A stretch of DNA of 64,000 nucleotides from Pyropia yezoensis. Lineage: Eukaryota; Rhodophyta; Bangiophyceae; Bangiales; Bangiaceae. Below are positions 56,701 to 64,000 of the stretch, one piece after another. The translations under genes were made by a program, and so were the position numbers. Numbering within the stretch: position 1 is the stretch's first letter; every line of letters begins with the position of its first letter. The notes under the pieces were generated by a model. That model saw only the letters and a list, made by a program, of their open reading frames with translations, was not told the origin of the DNA and did no database searches. The DNA is taken from positions 32,900,283 to 32,964,282 of the forward strand of contig CM020619.1 of NCBI GenBank assembly GCA_009829735.1, read 5' to 3'.

Positions 56701-58236
56701 GGGCGCTTCGTCGGTGGCGGTCACGCCGAAAGCAGCGACAACCAGGTCCAACAATTGTCGCTTGTATTGCCTTTTCAGACACGCGATGATGCCGAGGTCC
56801 AGCGGCTGTTACACCGATGTGCAGTTGGGTGGGAGAGCGATGAACTTGACCTGCTCGCTCTCGAGGTCGTCATGAGCCCCGCAATTATCTGACAGTAAGG
56901 CCACTGGCAGAGTAGTACGTGCACGTACAGCGGGGAGGAAGACCGTCTCAAACCACGACTTGAAGATGACCAAGTCCATCCACGCACTCTTCTGCGAGAA
57001 GTACGGAAGCGGGCATGGGCGACGAGGGGGCTTGAAACACAAAGGCTGTTTGGCTTTGCCGATCATGGCGACCGGAATCTTGTGGCTCCCGGTTGCGTTG
57101 CACGCCAGCACAAGCGTAATGCGATCTTTGGCCTTCATCGCCTTGGTGCCACGCTCTTGCCGCCGTCTGCCGGCCTCCACGTAGGACCGGTTGGGGATGC
57201 ACCTGTAGAAAAGCCCGGTCTCGTCCATGTTGTAGATTCGCGCGGCCGGGTAGGCCTCGAGTTCCGCCCGTATCTCGGAGATGCGGTCAGCTGCCCCCTC
57301 CGTACCTGCCGACCCGCCCTGCCCCCACAGCGCAATGTCGCGAAGATTGTAGCGCTTCGCCCAGTTCTGCACGAAGTGGCGGGACCCCTTGAAATCTGCC
57401 ACGCCTTGCTCTCTCGCGATGCGCTTCGCTCTGGCCTCACGAAGGGCGCCAGACACAGGCACGTGCCGCGCGCCCAGGCGCTGGACGGTCGAGTACCACC
57501 CCCATAAACGTTGGGAGATCTGCTCGAAGTATGAGCGTCGCCAGCGAAAAGGCGAGGGGTCCTCAGCCGCGGCTGCCCGACGCTTGTAATCGACGCGCTA
57601 TTCGTAGATGCCTCTGGCCGCCGAGCGACTGACGTCCAGGGGAAATATGGCAAGCGTCTCGGTCCACGAGTGACCGGCGTTCTAGAGTGCAATCAGTGAC
57701 AGCTTGTCGCTCAAAGAAATGGGCGTCCGCCTTTTTCGGATAGCACCCGTCCGCCGGCGCTCATTACCTCCCCCCAGCCCTCGCCCGCCCCGCCCCTGCA
57801 CCTGGCCACCCCTGCCGGCCCCGTCTCTGCCGCCTGCCCCAGCACCGCCGCCGTCGTCCCGCCCACCTTGCGCGCCGCCCTGGCTGGACAGGGCCGCGCC
57901 TGTCCCGACCGCCATCCGCTGCTCCCTAGGGGGGGCTGCGTCCCAGGGTACGTCTGACAGCTGCATGGGGTCCCCCCCTAGTGCCGTCGCCGTAGCTGCA
58001 GTTGCTGCGCGAGCGGCTATCTTGATGACCTGCACCGTCTCACGGGACGGGCTGGGGCAGACCTCCTGTGCGGCGGCCGCCGCAGCCGCGGCGGCCAGGT
58101 CGCCCACGCGCTGCCATTCTGATAGGATCTGGGAGGGGTCGGGGGGGATGGGTCCAACTATGGTAGCGGCGCACAGGCTAGCACAGGCACACAAGAGAAC
58201 TAGCCCGAAAACAAAAGCAAGGAGACAAGCATCCAT
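53755..58236 (-). pseudogene. pogo/Tigger-like transposase B with repeat-expanded C-terminal region
   Basis: Minus-strand relative of pogo-A. From the ATG at 58236 an Ala-rich N-terminus leads to the CENP-B-like helix-turn-helix (RKRRTPISLSDKLSLIAL, then AGHSWTETLAIFPLDVSRSA). The catalytic domain follows (IYNMDETGLFYRCIPNRSY, AMIGKAKQPLCF, LLSDNCGAHDD, QPLDLGIIACLKRQY), a DD29D triad. The register is unbroken from 58236 to 53755 but contains three stops: TAG 57682-57684, TAG 57598-57600 and TAA 56809-56811. The last replaces the Tyr of the conserved V-Y-Q-P segment. After QLLDLVVAAF comes about 800 residues of Gly/Ala/Pro-rich sequence built from an 822-bp tandem repeat. The protein then rejoins homology with pogo-A (AHCWLKSTIL ... 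SVVSFMAGCGFGE ... EREIAVEDWL). In pogo-A this interval is only about 60 residues. Confidence 0.88.
54104..56515. repeat. 822-bp tandem repeat, about 2.9 copies, inside transposase B
   Basis: Units begin at 54104, 54926 and 55748, each at GCATCCCACTGCGTCAG. Copies 1 and 2 and most of copy 3 are nearly identical; I see only isolated differences (for example at 54147 and 56231). The end of copy 3 diverges from about 56460. The unit is 274 codons, so the minus-strand frame stays open through the array, and the plus strand is also open. Within each unit a shorter motif (CACTGGGCGGCCGCTCGGGC) recurs, coding GPSGRPVAGA on the minus strand, which shows older internal duplication. Each unit ends with a copy of the transposase segment HLQDAAEIVLTQWDA. 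Confidence 0.95.
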
Positions 58237-58413
58237 TGGGAAGAGGAATCCTGACACAAAAGAGCCAAGCGATAAGAACGGGCCAAAAAAACCCGCGACC
58301 CGAGCACGAGACCCACAACGTAAACAAGTAAGGCACACGAAGGATCGCACCCCACGGCGACCAAACCCAAGCGTGCGCCCTGCCAAAAGAGATCCCACAA
58401 CGACGAAGGGCAC

Positions 58414-58882
58414 TGTGGCAGTATTGACCCCCAGGTAGGGGGGCAACACGTGCCATGCAAGGGGCGGCAGGCCACTAGCCTGATCCGTTCCTCCCCCTGC
58501 ATTTGGGTCCATATTCCCTAAGTTTGGGATAGTTAGCTTAGTAGTAAATCCAACTTGGATTTGAGGGTTTTCTGCATTTATCGTCTTGAATTTTCGTGTG
58601 GCCCGGTGGGCAGGTGCTGGGGTGGGAGATTCTGAGTGGCGAGATTCTGAGTGGACCCTGGGGGGATAAGGGGAGGGACAGCGGGGCTTGGCCCTGCGTC
58701 CCCGTCCCGACCAAGAAACTGTTGGACCACACACCATCCTCTTGTTTGTCCGTGGGGGGTTTGCCCCACAACAGGGACAGAGTGTGTGCGACTTGCACTT
58801 CTTCCGGTTCCCCCGACACGGGAGGCAGCCCTAGCACACCGCCCCAACTTGGGTGCCGTGTGTGCTAGTGGTTTTTGCCACA
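58414..58882 (+). mobile_element. gypsy-2 5' LTR
   Basis: This 469-bp LTR starts TGTGGCA and ends TGCCACA. Both ends are confirmed by the solo copy at 35898-36364 and by the primer-binding site at 58883. The 5 bases before it are GGCAC; the other side of the insertion is outside the window. It inserted just upstream, in transcriptional sense, of the pogo-B N-terminus. Confidence 0.9.
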
Positions 58883-58902
58883 TTTGGTGGAGCAGCAGGG
58901 GA
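58883..58902 (+). promoter_or_regulatory. gypsy-2 tRNA primer-binding site
   Basis: TTTGGTGGAGCAGCAGGGGA directly follows the LTR. It shares 19 bases with the gypsy-1 site, so both families use the same tRNA primer. Confidence 0.8.
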
Positions 58903-59001
58903 CAGAGGTAAACTTTACCTCCGGGTGCACCCGGGTGTAGGGGGCCCTCTGTCTCAGAGGAACGGTGGTCTTGGACCGTGTCATACGGATCGTCAGCCAA
59001 C

Positions 59002-60834
59002 ATGGCTAGCTCGGACCCCCCGTCGTCCGGGGAGTACACGGGTGACGCACGTACTTCAGTGCCTTTGAATACTGGTGAGACACAGGTGGGTTTACCTGGG
59101 GTCGCAGAGGGACTAGAGGTCCCTCAAGCCAGCAGGACTGGTAGTACGGGCGGGCAACAGGCCACCCCGACTCAGTCGGGAGTTCACTCGGGTGACACTT
59201 CTGATGTGGGTGGGCCGAAGTCTGGCCACCGTGTGGTATACTCAACGGGAACGTCCCAAGGGGTGAGGACTGTCCCCGCGGGCTCCACTCGGGTTGGAGC
59301 CAACTTTGGCTTGGAGTCGTCGCCAATTAGGCTTTCGGAGGACGGTGGACCTCCGTTGGTCGGCGATGGGCTCGCGCCCATGCCCCCGGCTGAGACCCCT
59401 GAGGATCGTGGTTACCCCTCAGGTGGACTCCCGGAGGCGGACCGAGACTCAACTGGAGTCGTCAATCCACTCCTCGCGGAAACTGTCCGTCGGGAGGCGA
59501 CCAATGTGTTGCGGCAGACTTTGCCGGACCTGGTGGTCACGATGACGAATACTATTCTGAATCAGATTGTGGCGAGTTTGCCAGATGGCCTTAATGTCCA
59601 AACCGGATTGGGGCTTTCGAGCCCGCAGGCACAGGGGGAATCCCCCCTTTCGCCTATCTCTGGTCGCCCCGAACTGGGGGCGACACCTGTGACTCCCAAC
59701 GAGGGAGCCACACCATACTCGGTGGGGCGTACGCCCTTCATGGGGGAGTTCCCCCCGGAAACGCCGGCGGCTACACCAAGCGCGCCGCGCCGGACTACAG
59801 GCACTGAGAGTGAACTTACCCCAGTGCCACAGCGGCTGTTCCCTCAACGTGAGGTGCCGCCCAAGATCCAGGTAGCCAACCCGGTCTACCAGAGGATCTT
59901 TGACTGTGAGACCTACGCTCTCCACAACAAGTCGGTGGCGTATGGTCCTGACCAGGCCCGAGCCATGGGCCGTGCCAAGAAGAATGCACTTCATTCTTTT
60001 GGGCACAAAGCGGAGTGGGACGGAACTCCCCCCCTCCGTGTCTTTGAGTTCCTACGTCGTTTCAAAAAAGCCTGTGACGACAATGCCATAAGTGAAGGCA
60101 TGGCTTTTTACATGCTACAGGAGTTTACGAAGGGCGACCTACGGACAGAACTTATGTCCGTCATGCCCAGCTCCTCAAGTGGAGGCGCTGGGGAGGTGAC
60201 GTCCTATTTGGAGCTCGTCAACTGGTTGTTGAGAGCCATGGTTGATGAGGCAGCGTTGGCTTCTCAAGTGGAGGAGTTTACGCAAGCCCATCAGGAAGAG
60301 GCGGAGGACGAGTTGTCCTTTGCGGAGCGAGTCCGTAAGCTCAACAATCTTTGTGGGTTTCTTCATCCACAAGCTGTGGTGAAGAGTCGGTTTGTGGAGG
60401 GACTCCATTGGTCAGTCCGGATGGAGACCCGGGAGCATAACACTGCCCGGGCGACCCTGGCCGAGTTGGCCAGGTTCGCCTATCGCAGAGGCGAGGCCTA
60501 CCGCAAGTTGCGGGAGGAACAACGCCAGGAGCGTCAGGCCGAGTTGGCCAAGGAACGGGAGGAGGCGCGCCAGGCCAGAGAGTTGAGAGAGGCACGCCGA
60601 ATCCGCAAGGAGAGGGTGGTAGCTGCCGTGGGAACTTCCCAGGGTACCTCTTCGTCTTCCCCAGTTGGGATGACCCCTCCTGGAACGGACCATCGGTGTT
60701 GGAACTGCAACTCCGATGGACACTGGGCATATGATTGCCCCAAGTTGAGTAAACGCATCCAACAACTTGTTAGGAATGCGAGTAAAAAGTCGGCTACGAA
60801 TGAAGTACGTTCACGCCGCGAGGGTGGGTCTTGA
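59002..60834 (+). CDS. gag: gypsy-2 Gag
   Basis: Gag polyprotein of 610 residues from the ATG at 59002 (MASSDPPSSGEYTG). The N-terminal 280 residues are Gly/Pro/Thr-rich and disordered-looking. A capsid-like helical region follows (YQRIFDCETYALHNKSVAYG, later FYMLQEFTKGDLRTELMSVM). A long Glu/Arg coiled-coil-like helix precedes the nucleocapsid zinc knuckle CWNCNSDGHWAYDC (CX2CX4HX4C, near residue 572). The frame stops at TGA (60832). In the same register it continues through an acidic Ser-rich stretch (SAEEADSSSSDSSSSS) to a second TGA at 60946 that overlaps the next ATG, so the first TGA is probably a mutation and the natural end lies 38 codons further on. Confidence 0.9.
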   Translation: MASSDPPSSGEYTGDARTSVPLNTGETQVGLPGVAEGLEVPQASRTGSTGGQQATPTQSGVHSGDTSDVGGPKSGHRVVYSTGTSQGVRTVPAGSTRVGANFGLESSPIRLSEDGGPPLVGDGLAPMPPAETPEDRGYPSGGLPEADRDSTGVVNPLLAETVRREATNVLRQTLPDLVVTMTNTILNQIVASLPDGLNVQTGLGLSSPQAQGESPLSPISGRPELGATPVTPNEGATPYSVGRTPFMGEFPPETPAATPSAPRRTTGTESELTPVPQRLFPQREVPPKIQVANPVYQRIFDCETYALHNKSVAYGPDQARAMGRAKKNALHSFGHKAEWDGTPPLRVFEFLRRFKKACDDNAISEGMAFYMLQEFTKGDLRTELMSVMPSSSSGGAGEVTSYLELVNWLLRAMVDEAALASQVEEFTQAHQEEAEDELSFAERVRKLNNLCGFLHPQAVVKSRFVEGLHWSVRMETREHNTARATLAELARFAYRRGEAYRKLREEQRQERQAELAKEREEARQARELREARRIRKERVVAAVGTSQGTSSSSPVGMTPPGTDHRCWNCNSDGHWAYDCPKLSKRIQQLVRNASKKSATNEVRSRREGGS

Positions 60835-60944
60835 CCGGTCGTTGCGGTCGCCACACCCTCGGCGGAGGAGGCGGACTCGTCGTCCTCGGACTCGTCGTCT
60901 TCCTCCCCGCCCTCAGATTCGGACGCCAAGTCGGCGGGAAACGA

Positions 60945-61859
60945 ATGACCGTTGGGGCTGGTCGTCCGAAGCTCACAACGGCAGCCTCGGCCAGGTGGGC
61001 CAGGAGGACGAACCAACCGTGCCGGATACTGCGGCGACCTAAGGGAGTTCGCCCACCTCGGGTAGGACTCCCCAAGAACGTAAACCCACGTCGGGTCATC
61101 GCGGTGCTGACGGGTGAGAACTTCCAGGTGGCTGGACAGGTGCAACTTGCCCCCGGCCGTGCATGCTGTACCCGTATCGTACTTGATACCGGGTCAGGAG
61201 CCTCCTTGATACGCAAGTCGCTATTACCAAAGGAGGTGAAGCTCCAACGCTGGAGGTCCAAAGCTGACCATATGATTGACATCAATGGTGGGGTACTTCC
61301 CATCGTTGGTGCCGTGACCCTACCAACTAGGTTGGGGACCCATGAGGTCGACGTGACCTATGGTGTAGTTGAGAATATATCGGTACCCCTGCTTCTGGGT
61401 ACCCCTTATGTCGTAACACAAGTGCCTTTGATCTGTGGCCCCGAGTACTGGGTCAAGTTGATGAATGGGGAGACTATCCCCATCCTTGGTAAGGGAAAGT
61501 CTGTGGCTCCTGTGACAGTCTCACAGTCGAAGCCTGTTTGTTCGGTGAGGGAAGGGTTTACTGCTACCCTGCGTTTAGCCCGCAAAGTCACGTTGCCCCC
61601 CAACTCGGTGGCGCACGTTGATGTTGTAACTGATTTTACGGGGAACGGGTTGGTGCACCCCCACCCCCGTCTTGCTCGCAAGCACCAAGTGCATGTTGCC
61701 CTTGGCACGATGGACTCCAAAGCCGGAGTCCCGTGGAGGATCCAGGTGATGAACCTGAGCCCGACTCCCAAGTACCTTCAAGTCGGGAGCCAAGTTCGGC
61801 TATATCGACCAACACGAGGAACCGGTAGTAGCGGTCACCCTCAACGCGGGCGCAAGTAG
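60945..61859 (+). CDS. pro: gypsy-2 aspartic protease
   Basis: The frame opens at an ATG (60945) that overlaps the second TGA of the gag register as ATGA. It contains the protease signature VLDTGSGASLI (about residue 81) and the downstream LLLGTPYV motif, the two halves of a retroviral-type aspartic protease active site. The frame is open further upstream through a non-ATG start at 60831. It ends at TAG 61857, while the RT frame is already open in the +1 register (EEPVVAVTLNAGASSDPKSG around 61821-61879). Either a programmed shift or a lesion near 61790-61860 therefore separates protease from RT. Confidence 0.88.
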   Translation: MTVGAGRPKLTTAASARWARRTNQPCRILRRPKGVRPPRVGLPKNVNPRRVIAVLTGENFQVAGQVQLAPGRACCTRIVLDTGSGASLIRKSLLPKEVKLQRWRSKADHMIDINGGVLPIVGAVTLPTRLGTHEVDVTYGVVENISVPLLLGTPYVVTQVPLICGPEYWVKLMNGETIPILGKGKSVAPVTVSQSKPVCSVREGFTATLRLARKVTLPPNSVAHVDVVTDFTGNGLVHPHPRLARKHQVHVALGTMDSKAGVPWRIQVMNLSPTPKYLQVGSQVRLYRPTRGTGSSGHPQRGRK

Positions 61860-61926
61860 CGACCCGAAGTCCGGAAAGGAGAAGCATCAAGCCAAGTCGG
61901 CCGCCTCTCCTCGACCCCATGTGAAC

Positions 61927-64000
61927 ATGGAGGGTGTCCCCCCCAGGTTGAGGGTTCAAGTTGAACGCCTCTTGGACCAATATCACAAGCTGTGGGATGG
62001 TCAATTGGGACTCATGAGAGCCACCCAACACCGGATCGAGTTGAAGCCCGGTGCACCCCCTATACGCCAACAACCGTATAGGGGAGGACCCCGTTCAAGG
62101 GCCCTCGTTAAGGAGCAAGTTGCTCGCATGGAGGCCCTCGATGTGATCGAGGCCAGCAACGCCGAGTGGGCGAGTCCGGTGGTTATCGTCCCCAAAGTTG
62201 ATGGGACCCCCCGGTTTTGTATCGACTACCGTAAGCTCAACGAGAGCACGGTGAAGGACAGTTATCCCCTACCTAGGATGGATGACTGTCTGGACTGTCT
62301 GGGGGAGGCAAACGTGTTCTCTACCCTGGACTGTAACGCGGGGTACTGGCAAATTCCCATTGCCCCGGAGGACAGGCATAAAACTACCTTTACCTGTCAC
62401 TGTGGTACCTACCAGTGCAAACGCCTACCGTTTGGTCTGTGTAACGCACCGGCAACTTTCCAGCGCGCTATGGACATGATTCTGGCCGGAGTACGGTGGC
62501 AGATCTGTCTTGTGTACCTAGACGATATCATTGTGTTCTCCCGAAGTCCGGAGGAACACATTGGCCATCTTGGCCAGGTGTTCAAGCTACTTGCTGACGC
62601 CGGTGTGTCACTGAAGGCGAGTAAGTGCCACCTCTTTACTCAAGAGGTGGAGTACTTGGGACATGTTGTCCATCCGGGGCGTCTCAGTGTTAACGAGAAG
62701 AGCTTGAGGGCCATTTGTAAGGCTCAGTACCCCCGGACCCAGACCCAGATGAGGAGCTTCCTCGGGATGTGTAACGTGTACCGACGTTTCACCAAGGGCT
62801 TCGCCAAGGTGGCGAAGCCGTTGAATGAGCTAGTGAGCTCAACGCTACCGAAGAGCCTGCCTCCCCCAAGTCGGGTGGAGCAGGAATCCTTTGAGACTCT
62901 TCGGGACCTTCTGCTGAAGCCCCCCATCTTGGCTATTCCCAGGTTGGGAGGCCACTACATCCTGGATGTGGACGCTAGCTACGACCAACTTGGTTGTGTG
63001 TTGCTTCAGCAGCAGCCGGACAAGGAGTACTTGCCGGTGGGATACTTTAGTAAGGGGCTGAACTCGGCCGAGAAGAACTACGGAGTCACCGAGTTGGAAG
63101 GACTCGCAGTGGTGTGGGCGGTGACGTCACTTCGTCACTACCTGGAGGGTGAGAAGTTCCTCATCCGCTGTGACCACCGCGCGTTGCAGTTCATCTTTAA
63201 GACGGACTGTACGAACACTCGTCTCAACCGGTGGAGGGTGCGACTGGCACCCTTCAACTTTGACATTGAATACCGACCTGGCAGGCAACATGCCCTTGCC
63301 GACGGCCTCTCTCGGGTACCTACCGAGGGGCTGGACACTAACCCAGTCGATGAGGACATCCCCATCGTGGGGGTAGTCACGCGCTCGGGTCAGGCGTTGA
63401 ACCCCGAGGCGCCAGGGAACAAGAAGTACTTGCCCCTGTCCCTGGACGAGGTGGTGAAGGCCCAGGCCGAGGATCCCTTCTGCAAGCCGCAGAGGGATAT
63501 ACTGGATACAGTGGTAGAGACGCGTTTCTTTCTGGTAGACGATGGCCTCCTCATGAGGAGGGGGGTATTCCAGGGGACCGAACAACTTGTCGTCCCCGCA
63601 TCCCTCAAGGACAGTATCCTTGAGAGGGAGCACAACGCTCCCACGGGTGGACACCTGGGGTCTAGTAAACTGTACCAGACCCTGAGGACCAGGTACTACT
63701 GGCCGTCCATGGTGGTGGACATCTACAGTTGGGTGGCTGCCTGCACAAGTTGTGCACAGAATCGTCTGATGGAACGGCGGCCTACTACGGCTATGCTATT
63801 GTTCCCGGCCAAGGAGCCCTTCGCCGCGTTGGCGATGGACATCCTTGGGCCACTGCCCGTGACCGAGGAGGGCAACCAGTACCTCCTGGTCATCTGTGAC
63901 CGCTTCACGAAACTTACGCGAGCGATCCCACTGGCAGAGATCACGGCCATGTCGGTCGTGTCAGCCTTCCTAGATCACTGGGTTGCCGCGTATGGCATCC
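61927..64000 (+). CDS. pol: gypsy-2 RT, RNase H and integrase (runs off window)
   Basis: The register is open from before 61822 to the window end without a stop; the first ATG is at 61927 (MEGVPPRLRVQ). RT has ATQHRIELKPGAPPIRQQPY, SPVVIVPKVDGTPRFCIDYR, DCNAGYWQIPI, LPFGLCNAPATFQRAM and the catalytic YLDD near 62515. RNase H starts at YILDVDASYDQLGC, with SAEKNYGVTELEGLA and CDHRALQFIF. The integrase zinc finger (HNAPTGGHLGSS ... CTSCAQN) and the first catalytic Asp (AMDILGPLPVTEEGN) are present. The sequence ends inside the integrase core, before the second Asp. Sequence and domain order are close to gypsy-1, but the tether and protease regions differ clearly. It is the best-preserved element in the window. 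Confidence 0.95.
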   Translation, partial: MEGVPPRLRVQVERLLDQYHKLWDGQLGLMRATQHRIELKPGAPPIRQQPYRGGPRSRALVKEQVARMEALDVIEASNAEWASPVVIVPKVDGTPRFCIDYRKLNESTVKDSYPLPRMDDCLDCLGEANVFSTLDCNAGYWQIPIAPEDRHKTTFTCHCGTYQCKRLPFGLCNAPATFQRAMDMILAGVRWQICLVYLDDIIVFSRSPEEHIGHLGQVFKLLADAGVSLKASKCHLFTQEVEYLGHVVHPGRLSVNEKSLRAICKAQYPRTQTQMRSFLGMCNVYRRFTKGFAKVAKPLNELVSSTLPKSLPPPSRVEQESFETLRDLLLKPPILAIPRLGGHYILDVDASYDQLGCVLLQQQPDKEYLPVGYFSKGLNSAEKNYGVTELEGLAVVWAVTSLRHYLEGEKFLIRCDHRALQFIFKTDCTNTRLNRWRVRLAPFNFDIEYRPGRQHALADGLSRVPTEGLDTNPVDEDIPIVGVVTRSGQALNPEAPGNKKYLPLSLDEVVKAQAEDPFCKPQRDILDTVVETRFFLVDDGLLMRRGVFQGTEQLVVPASLKDSILEREHNAPTGGHLGSSKLYQTLRTRYYWPSMVVDIYSWVAACTSCAQNRLMERRPTTAMLLFPAKEPFAALAMDILGPLPVTEEGNQYLLVICDRFTKLTRAIPLAEITAMSVVSAFLDHWVAAYGI

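Noticed and set aside
53792-56875. 1027-codon plus-strand frame opposite transposase B
   Set aside because: It is the antisense shadow of the repeat-expanded minus-strand frame. Homology to pogo-A lies only on the minus strand, and GC-rich repeats of length divisible by three keep both strands open.
40773-57684. Alternative genetic code with TAA or TAG read as sense
   Set aside because: Host genes (GNAT, DHCR24, makorin, the small spliced gene) end in TAG at plausible family C-termini, and gypsy-1 pol ends in TAA. Pseudogene lesions are simpler.

Overview
This is nuclear DNA from a eukaryote. It has long single-exon genes, one gene with three GT/AG introns, one gene with a single phase-1 intron, two Ty3/gypsy LTR retrotransposons, and Harbinger-like and pogo/Tigger-like DNA transposons. 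The gene-bearing part is very GC-rich, with Pro/Gly/Ala homopolymers. A sterol C24 reductase homologue and a small spliced protein with a plastid-transit-like N-terminus would suit an alga. A red alga of the Bangiales type is my best guess, but nothing here proves the taxon.

Layout. 1-10.5 kb is visibly AT-richer. It holds no intact gene, only decayed minus-strand Ty3/gypsy pol pieces (0.74-1.47 kb, 7.05-8.13 kb, perhaps 9.6-9.9 kb). 10.5-15.2 kb is an AT-rich patch followed by GC-rich DNA with no gene I can support. 15.2-32.6 kb is the host gene island: a bZIP factor (+), a PP2A B55 subunit (-), a GNAT acetyltransferase (-), a DHCR24-type sterol reductase (-), a four-exon makorin E3 ligase (+) and a two-exon putative plastid protein (-). 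The spacers hold a 16-bp minisatellite and a 1.67-kb element with inverted-repeat arms.

32.6-64 kb is a transposon block. It contains: old inverted-repeat elements; a solo LTR of family 2 (35898-36364, minus); gypsy-1, a chromodomain Ty3/gypsy element (5' LTR 36763-37126, gag, protease, RT/RNase H/integrase/chromodomain to 43727, no 3' LTR seen); a Harbinger-like pair (Myb/NAM-like ORF and DDE transposase); pogo-A, cut by a 969-bp solo LTR with a target-site duplication; pogo-B, whose C-terminal region carries an 822-bp tandem repeat; and gypsy-2, whose 5' LTR starts at 58414 and whose pol is still open at the window end.

Almost every mobile element is damaged, but in a striking way. Reading frames are mostly kept and interrupted by in-frame stops, several of them TAA where a relative or the family suggests an aromatic residue. 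Host genes here end in TAG or TGA, so I treat these as pseudogene lesions, but the pattern is listed as a finding. The most unusual objects are the frame-preserving 822-bp expansion inside a transposase, the LTR inserted in the sister transposase, the low-complexity insert splitting a GNAT fold, and a 19-bp duplication that breaks the gypsy-1 zinc knuckle.
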